Part shown: positions 57,739 through 64,000 of the stretch, piece by piece
How positions within the stretch are numbered: the stretch's first letter is position 1
Layout of the letters: each line of letters begins with the position of its first letter
Assembly (NCBI RefSeq): GCF_030158645.1
Contig: NZ_JAOASO010000159.1
Location: forward strand, 1-64,000
Direction: 5' to 3'
Source: Hydrogenophaga sp.
GTDB lineage: Bacteria; Pseudomonadota; Gammaproteobacteria; Burkholderiales; Burkholderiaceae_C
DNA length: 64,000 nucleotides
Program-made: the position numbers and the translations under genes
The notes under the pieces: model-generated
Seen by the model: only the letters and a program-made list of their open reading frames with translations
Told to the model about the DNA's origin: nothing
Database searches by the model: none

Positions 57739-59850
57739 ATGCCGCGACTCACACGACAGACACGTATCCGAACGGAAGAGAACCCCGGGCTCCGTGGCCC
57801 TGCCGGGCGCTCGTTGTGCGCGCTCGCCCTGGCGTGGGGTGTCGTGGTCTGCTCCGGCACACAGGCGCAGACCGTGCTGCGCTACGGCGGCGACGCGGCG
57901 TTTGCCCCGTTTGAATCGCTCGGCGCCAGCGGCGAGCCCGAAGGCTTCCAGATCGACCTGATGCGGGCCCTCGGCCGTGAACTCGGCCTGGAGGTCACCA
58001 TCCAGCTGCAAAGCTGGCCTTCCACGGTGGAGGCCTTCAAGGCCGGGCGGGTGGACGTGATCGCCATGGTGCAGACCACCGAGCGGCGTGCTTACGCGCA
58101 CTTTCTCAAGGGCCATGCTGCGCCCGCGTTTGCGGTGTACCTGCCGGTCGGCCAAGCCGCTCCGCGGGCGCTGCAAGACCTCCAAGGCTCGCGCATCGCC
58201 GTGCTGGACCACGAACCCATGCGGGAGAGCCTGGGCAAGTGGCTCTCAGGCATCAGCGGACCCTATGTGCGCACGCCCGATGCGCTGTCTGCCCTGCAGT
58301 CCGTCCAGCTCGGTTTTGCCGACATGGCCTTGCTGCCGCGTGCCTACGCCGATCCCTTGATGGCCAGCGGTGAGGTCAGCGGACTGGTGCGTGCGCTGGG
58401 GGACCTGCGTCTGCAGTCCTATTCGCTGGCGGTGGTGCGCGACAACGACGCGCTGCGCCAGCGGCTGCAGGTCGCGCTGGACCGTCTGGAGAGCAACGGC
58501 ACGCTGCCCGCGCTGCGCGAGCGCTGGCTCAACGACGAACCCGCCACCGCCGAGCAGCAGGCCATGGCCCGCGATCTGGATCAGCAGCGGACATGGACCT
58601 GGCTGGTCGCGCTGGGCGGCACGTCCCTGCTGGTGCTGGCGGGACTCGGGCTGCGCCATCGCGGACGGGCGGTATCGCATGAGCGCACGCGGCGCGAGGC
58701 CGCCGAGCGCTCGCTGCGCCGCTCAGAAGATTTGCTGGAGCGCACCTTCCAGCGCAACCCCGAGCCCATGCTGGTGGTGGACCACCACAGCGGTCTGGTG
58801 CAGGACGCCAACCCGGCGGTCGCCGCGCTGTTGGGCGTGGCAGAAGACCGGGTGGTGGGCCGCCCGTTGCGCGATCTGGCGCATCACATCGGCATGGACA
58901 CACTCAAGCGCATGGCACGCGCCATCGATCTGAACGGCTTGCTGGACGCACTGCCGGTGAGCGTGACCCGCGCCGATGGCCAGCAGCGCGCGTGTCTGGT
59001 GAGTGCCGACAAACTGCGCGTGGGTGATCACACCATCGTGCTGTGCATCGTGCGCGACGTGACCGAGCGACTGGCGCAGGACCCGGTGTTTCGCCAGGGC
59101 TACCAGTCCCTGCACGAAGAATTCGCCCAGGCCCGCCGGGACGCCCCCGAGACGTTGCCACCCACCGATCACGGCGAAGACCGCCTGCGCGAGTTCACCC
59201 GCGCCGTGGCGCACGACTTGCGGGCGCCCCTGCTGGCGATCCAGGGCTTCATGGGCCTGATGCGCGAGCGCCTGCAACTCGGGCACACCGATGAGGCGCT
59301 GGAATACAGCGAGCAGGTGGACAAAGCCACGCGGCGCATGAACGCCATGATCGAAGCCTTGACCAACCTGGCCCAGATCGACCAACACCCGCTCAAGCGC
59401 CGCAGCATCGACATGCGTGCCCTGTCCGAAGACACCTGGACCCTGGTGCGAAGCGGAGAGACCGCGCGTTCGATCGAAATCCGGTTCGACCCGCTGCCCC
59501 CGGCGATGGGTGACGCCGATCTGGTGGCCCAGGTGTGGCAGAACCTGCTGCACAACGCGTGGAAATACTCGGCCCGCGTGCCGGTGTCACGCATCCGGGT
59601 GGACAGTTTTCAGGAAGCGGGACGCACCTGGTACCGCGTGGCCGACAACGGCGCCGGCTTCGACATGGCGCACGCCCGCGCGCTGTTCCAACCGTTTCGG
59701 CGCATGCACGCGGCGTCGCAGTTCGAGGGCAGCGGCATTGGCCTGAGCATGGTTCAGCGCATCGTGCGCCACCACGGGGGTGAGGTGCGCTTGCGCAGCC
59801 AGATCGGCGTGGGCACGGTGGCCGAATTCACGCTCGACGCAGCGGCCTGA
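57739..59850 (+). CDS. Histidine kinase with an integral solute-binding domain
   Basis: The 703-residue protein from ATG 57739 has a signal-anchor, a periplasmic amino-acid-binding-like (SBP type 3) domain (about 45-275, RYGGDAAFAPFESLGASGEPEGF, partial), a transmembrane helix near 285-305, a PAS domain (about 325-430), HisKA with AVAHDLRAPLLAIQGF and HATPase ending GSGIGLSMVQRIV. Ligand binding to the periplasmic domain should set kinase activity directly. No response regulator gene is next to it. ATG 57589 of the track is unsupported; the gene starts about 145 bases after the monooxygenase. Confidence 0.88.
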   Translation: MPRLTRQTRIRTEENPGLRGPAGRSLCALALAWGVVVCSGTQAQTVLRYGGDAAFAPFESLGASGEPEGFQIDLMRALGRELGLEVTIQLQSWPSTVEAFKAGRVDVIAMVQTTERRAYAHFLKGHAAPAFAVYLPVGQAAPRALQDLQGSRIAVLDHEPMRESLGKWLSGISGPYVRTPDALSALQSVQLGFADMALLPRAYADPLMASGEVSGLVRALGDLRLQSYSLAVVRDNDALRQRLQVALDRLESNGTLPALRERWLNDEPATAEQQAMARDLDQQRTWTWLVALGGTSLLVLAGLGLRHRGRAVSHERTRREAAERSLRRSEDLLERTFQRNPEPMLVVDHHSGLVQDANPAVAALLGVAEDRVVGRPLRDLAHHIGMDTLKRMARAIDLNGLLDALPVSVTRADGQQRACLVSADKLRVGDHTIVLCIVRDVTERLAQDPVFRQGYQSLHEEFAQARRDAPETLPPTDHGEDRLREFTRAVAHDLRAPLLAIQGFMGLMRERLQLGHTDEALEYSEQVDKATRRMNAMIEALTNLAQIDQHPLKRRSIDMRALSEDTWTLVRSGETARSIEIRFDPLPPAMGDADLVAQVWQNLLHNAWKYSARVPVSRIRVDSFQEAGRTWYRVADNGAGFDMAHARALFQPFRRMHAASQFEGSGIGLSMVQRIVRHHGGEVRLRSQIGVGTVAEFTLDAAA

Positions 59851-59855
59851 GTCGC

Positions 59856-60758
59856 TCAACCCATGCCGTTGCGCCGGGCCAGCTCGACAAACAGCGCCGA
59901 GTGGTCCAGGTCGGCCAGCCCGTGCTCGACCGACTGGGCGTAGAGCTGCTCGAACAAACCGGTGATCGGCGCATCGAAGCCGACTTCCGCCGCGGTGGTC
60001 AGCGCGTTGCGCATGTCCTTGAGTTGCACCGCCACCGCTGCGCGCTTGGTGAAGTCGCGCTCCACCATGCGCTGGCCGTGCACCTGCAGGATGCGGCTGT
60101 CCGCAAAGCCGCCGGTGATGGCCTGCTTGACCTTGCCCATGTCGGCTCCGCCCTTCTCGCACAGCAGCAGGGCCTCCGCCACGGCGCCGATGGTGATGCC
60201 CACGATCATCTGGTTGGCCAGTTTGGCCAGCTGCCCTGCGCCGTGCGGACCGACATGCACCGGGCGTCCCAGCAGCTCGAACACCGGACGCAGGCGCTCG
60301 AAGTCGGCAGCCTCGCCGCCCGCCATGATGGCCAGTGTGCCGGCCTCGGCGCCCACCGTTCCGCCCGAGACCGGTGCGTCCAGGTGGTGCAGGCCGGCGG
60401 CCTCCAGGCGGCTGGCATGGTCGCGCGCCTGGCGCGGCAGGATGGACGACATGTCCACCACCACGCTGCCCGGGCGCAGGTGGTCCACCGTGTGCTGGTT
60501 GAACAGCACGTCTTCCACGATGTCGCCGTTTTCCAGCAGGGTGATCACGATGTCGGCCCCGGACACGGCGCCGGCGGGTGTGTCGGCCACGCGCGCGCCG
60601 AAGGGGGTCAGTCGCTCGGCCTTGCTGCGCGAGCGGTTCCACACACTGACCGTGCAGCCGGCTTCGCACAGGCGCCGGGCCATGGGGAAACCCATCAGGC
60701 CAATGCCGAGCACGGCGATCTGGAGGGCGGACGTGGTGGGGGCGGAGTTGGTGTTCAA
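59856..60758 (-). CDS. NAD(P)-dependent beta-hydroxyacid dehydrogenase
   Basis: The 300-residue protein has the Rossmann motif IAVLGIGLMGFPMARRL, the substrate-binding DAPVSGGTVGAEAGTL, the catalytic lysine region GQLAKLANQMIVG and the C-terminal helices, as in 3-hydroxyisobutyrate dehydrogenase and tartronate-semialdehyde reductase (GarR/GlxR). Which acid it uses is not clear. It converges with the sensor-kinase gene, 5 bases apart. Confidence 0.9.
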   Translation of the reverse strand: MNTNSAPTTSALQIAVLGIGLMGFPMARRLCEAGCTVSVWNRSRSKAERLTPFGARVADTPAGAVSGADIVITLLENGDIVEDVLFNQHTVDHLRPGSVVVDMSSILPRQARDHASRLEAAGLHHLDAPVSGGTVGAEAGTLAIMAGGEAADFERLRPVFELLGRPVHVGPHGAGQLAKLANQMIVGITIGAVAEALLLCEKGGADMGKVKQAITGGFADSRILQVHGQRMVERDFTKRAAVAVQLKDMRNALTTAAEVGFDAPITGLFEQLYAQSVEHGLADLDHSALFVELARRNGMG

Positions 60759-60898
60759 GAGAGGGTCTGAGGATGGGTTGGCGGGAGTGGCTGGGCCGGC
60801 AAGGAACGCCGGATGGGCATTGTGGCGTCAGAACGGCGACGTTTCATGAGCCGGTCAGGACACGCTGAAAACGACCCTCCGTGACACAATGCGCGACC

Positions 60899-61783
60899 AT
60901 GGAAAAAACACCTTCGACCGACCCCGCGTGGCTGAACCGCGAGTACAACAACCGCGAGCTGGTGCCCGAGCATGCGGCCCACTTCGAGCGCTGGGCCCGG
61001 ACTTCCGAGCAGGTGCGACAGGGCAGCCGACCGTTGCTGGACGTGAGCTATGGCCATGGCCCCGGCGAGACGCTGGACATCTTTCCCGCGCCACGCAAGC
61101 CGGGCACGCCGCTGGCGCCGGTGATGGTGTTCATCCACGGCGGCTACTGGCGCAGCCTGGACAAATCCGACCACTCGTTCATTGCGCCCGCGTTCACGAA
61201 GCACGGCGCTTGCGTGGTGATGCCCAACTACGCACTGTGCCCGGCGGTCACCATTCCCGACATCGTGATGCAGATGGTGCACGCGCTGGCCTGGACCTTC
61301 CGCCACATCGCTGCGCACGGCGGTGATCCGCACCGCATTTCGGTGGTGGGCCATTCGGCGGGCGGGCACCTGGCCACGATGATGCTGGCCTGCGAATGGA
61401 CGCGTGTGGGTGGCGATCTGCCCGAGTCGTTGGTGAAGAACGCGCTGTCGATCTCGGGCCTTTACGACCTGGAGCCGGTGCGCCTCACACCGTTCGTTCA
61501 GCCGTCGTTGAACCTGACACCTTCGCAGGTGAAGAAGGCCAGCCCGGTGCGTTTGCCTGCGCCTTTGCTGCGCGAAGGTCGCGGGCAGTTGTTTGTTGCT
61601 GCTGGAGCGGATGAGAGCAGCGAGTTCCAGCGCCAGAACCGCATCATCCAGCAGGCCTGGGGGTCGGAGGTGGTGCCGGTGTGCGAGGCGTTGCCGGGGC
61701 TCAACCACTTCAGCATTGTTGAGGCCTTGGTTCAGCCGAAACACCGGTTGCACGGGATGGCGCGGGAACTGCTCTCCGTTTGA
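60899..61783 (+). CDS. Alpha/beta hydrolase, kynurenine-formamidase-like
   Basis: From ATG 60899 the 294-residue enzyme has the oxyanion-hole motif HGGYWRS, the nucleophile elbow VVGHSAGGHLA and a C-terminal GLNHFSIVEAL histidine. HGGYW with GHSAGG is typical of BD-FAE/kynurenine formamidase-like esterases. It stands alone, divergent from the dehydrogenase gene with about 140 bases between. Confidence 0.88.
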   Translation: MEKTPSTDPAWLNREYNNRELVPEHAAHFERWARTSEQVRQGSRPLLDVSYGHGPGETLDIFPAPRKPGTPLAPVMVFIHGGYWRSLDKSDHSFIAPAFTKHGACVVMPNYALCPAVTIPDIVMQMVHALAWTFRHIAAHGGDPHRISVVGHSAGGHLATMMLACEWTRVGGDLPESLVKNALSISGLYDLEPVRLTPFVQPSLNLTPSQVKKASPVRLPAPLLREGRGQLFVAAGADESSEFQRQNRIIQQAWGSEVVPVCEALPGLNHFSIVEALVQPKHRLHGMARELLSV

Positions 61784-61837
61784 CGTTGCGTTTTCTCCGG
61801 CCAGGCCGGTCGCTCGTCAGGGCAGTTTCCAAACCCC

Positions 61838-62815
61838 CTACATCAGCAGGTGCTCGCCCGCATTGTCCCCACCCAGGATCACGTAGTTCACCTTGCGCAC
61901 GTCCATCAGTTTCGTGCCGCCCGAGTAGCTGATCGAGCTCTGCACGTCCTGCTCCATCTCCACCAGCGTGTCGGCCAGCTTGCCCTTGATGGGCTCCAGG
62001 ATGCGCTTGCCTTCCACGTGCTTGTACTCGCCCTTGTTGAAGTCGCTCGCCGAGCCGTAGTACTCCTTGTAGAGCACACCGTCCACTTCCACCGTCTGGC
62101 CCGGTGACTCCTCGTGGCCCGCGAAGAGCGAGCCGATCATCACCATGCTGGCGCCGAAGCGCACGCTCTTGGCAATGTCGCCATGGCTGCGGATGCCGCC
62201 GTCGGCAATGATGGGTTTGGTGGCCACGCGGGCGCACCACTTGAGCGCGCTGAGCTGCCAGCCACCGGTGCCAAAACCCGTCTTGAGCTTGGTGATGCAG
62301 ACCTTGCCCGGTCCCACACCCACCTTGGTCGCGTCCGCGCCCCAGGTTTCCAGGTCGATCACCGCTTCGGGCGTGGCCACGTTGCCCGCGATGATGAAGG
62401 ACGAGGGCAGTTTCTCTTTCAGGTAGCCGATCATGTTCTTCACGCTGTCGGCGTGGCCGTGCGCGATGTCGATGGTGATGTACTCCGGCGCCAGGCCCTC
62501 GGCCACCAGCTGGTCCACCGTGGCGTAGTCGGGCGCCTTCACGCCCAGCGAGATCGAGGCATACACATCGTGCGCGCGCATGTCGCGCACAAACTTCAGG
62601 TTGTCCAGGTCGAAGCGGTGCATCACGTAGAAGTAACCGTGTTGGGCCAGCCAGACGCAGATGGACTCGTCCACCACCGTCTTCATGTTGGCCGGCACCA
62701 CCGGCAGACGGAACTTGCGCCCACCGAGCTCCACGCCCGCGTCGCATTCCGAACGGCTCTCCACGCGGCACTTGCGCGGCAGCAGCAGGACGTTGTCGTA
62801 ATCAAAAATTTCCAT
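61838..62815 (-). CDS. guaC: GMP reductase
   Basis: The 325-residue enzyme ([16 protein letters not shown]) converts GMP to IMP with NADPH. It has the IMPDH/GMPR barrel motif [25 protein letters not shown] (partial) with the catalytic Cys in [16 protein letters not shown] and [14 protein letters not shown]. The length matches the Gram-positive-type GuaC without CBS domains. The leader of about 225 bases carries a terminator/antiterminator pair, so purine-dependent attenuation is likely. Confidence 0.95.
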   Translation of the reverse strand: MEIFDYDNVLLLPRKCRVESRSECDAGVELGGRKFRLPVVPANMKTVVDESICVWLAQHGYFYVMHRFDLDNLKFVRDMRAHDVYASISLGVKAPDYATVDQLVAEGLAPEYITIDIAHGHADSVKNMIGYLKEKLPSSFIIAGNVATPEAVIDLETWGADATKVGVGPGKVCITKLKTGFGTGGWQLSALKWCARVATKPIIADGGIRSHGDIAKSVRFGASMVMIGSLFAGHEESPGQTVEVDGVLYKEYYGSASDFNKGEYKHVEGKRILEPIKGKLADTLVEMEQDVQSSISYSGGTKLMDVRKVNYVILGGDNAGEHLLM

Positions 62816-62887
62816 GTGAACCAGGCTCCAGAAAACTGTTGTTGAACAGGGAGAGCGCTTGGCTTGGCCGGCTTTGTGCATCGGGCA

Positions 62888-62937
62888 CAAAAAACCGGGC
62901 GCAAGAATCTTGGGCCCGGTGATTGATTCTAGGCGCC
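62888..62937 (-). promoter_or_regulatory. Candidate transcription attenuator in the guaC leader
   Basis: On the minus strand, a hairpin (ACCGGGC / GCCCGGT plus an inner CAAG / CTTG) is followed by six T about 70 bases before the guaC ATG, so it ends transcripts that start in the leader. An alternative hairpin pairs GGCGCC-AGAATC (62925-62937) with GATTCT-GCGCC (62898-62909) and would break the terminator stem. Confidence 0.65.
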
Positions 62938-62986
62938 TTGGTCGGCGTGAGGCGGGTTTCGACGCCTCGCCCGCCATATGGGGGCC

Positions 62987-63002
62987 ATACGGATGACCGT
63001 AT
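62987..63002. promoter_or_regulatory. Palindrome in the guaC/helicase divergent region
   Basis: ATACGG-ATGA-CCGTAT is a perfect 6-base inverted repeat midway between the leftward guaC leader and the rightward helicase gene, 39 bases before the helicase ATG. It may be an operator for guaC, the helicase, or both. Confidence 0.45.
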
Positions 63003-63040
63003 ACAGCGCGCAGCACAGGGCGCTTCCTACAATCAAGCCA

Positions 63041-64000
<960 letters not shown>

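Overview
The window is a GC-rich stretch of betaproteobacterial chromosome. It most resembles Burkholderiales, family Comamonadaceae (Hydrogenophaga-like). The main indicators are the core order greB / spoT / rpoZ / gmk / yicC / kinase / phosphatase / rph / rdgB / hemW, the number of Bug/TctC-type periplasmic binding proteins, and the codon usage. Genus is inferred from gene content only; no search was run.

Region 1 (1-1300) is the end of an integrated element. It holds the last codons of a CusA/CzcA-type metal efflux pump, about 1 kb without convincing genes, and a 3' fragment of tRNA-Arg(ACG) that looks like the distal attachment site. Region 2 (1342-11800) is core chromosome: greB, then leftward yicC-gmk-rpoZ and spoT, rightward Ser/Thr kinase-phosphatase-rph-rdgB-hemW, a leftward pair of small genes behind a Fur-box-like site, and tRNA-Ser(UGA).

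Region 3 (11833-20907) is a urease operon, ureA-(56-aa ORF)-ureB-ureC-ureE-ureF-ureG, without ureD. It is divergent from a large permease/sensor-kinase fusion and its LuxR-type response regulator, so the neighbourhood looks like a nitrogen-compound sensing and use locus. Region 4 (20978-34994) holds an HPF-like gene coupled to a tiny membrane protein, nhaR, a Bug protein, an XRE regulator, thiC behind a TPP riboswitch, a beta-propeller lipoprotein, and a tripartite carboxylate transporter operon (CoA ligase, tctC, tctB, tctA, ketopantoate-reductase-like), with a fumarylacetoacetase-family gene divergent from it.

Region 5 (34985-43250) has a relic of an ABC ATPase gene, gdhA, a coupled acetyltransferase/beta-solenoid pair, a universal stress protein and rnk. 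It ends with an HprRS/CusRS-like two-component system divergent from a GlcG-family gene and a periplasmic 5-hydroxyisourate hydrolase, with a matching inverted-repeat operator between them.

Region 6 (43423-59850) is accessory metabolism. It contains a polar amino-acid ABC transporter, and a tight leftward catabolic cluster (desaturase, two SDRs, DMT exporter, creatininase, cysteine hydrolase, lactonase-like metallo-hydrolase, unknown protein). It also has a MarR regulator divergent from a Bug protein plus flavin monooxygenase, and a sensor kinase with a built-in solute-binding domain. A REP-like 26-bp repeat occurs twice here, once expanded in frame inside an SDR gene. Region 7 (59856-64000) holds a hydroxyisobutyrate-dehydrogenase-family gene, an alpha/beta hydrolase, GMP reductase preceded by what looks like a transcription attenuator, and the start of a UvrD-family helicase.
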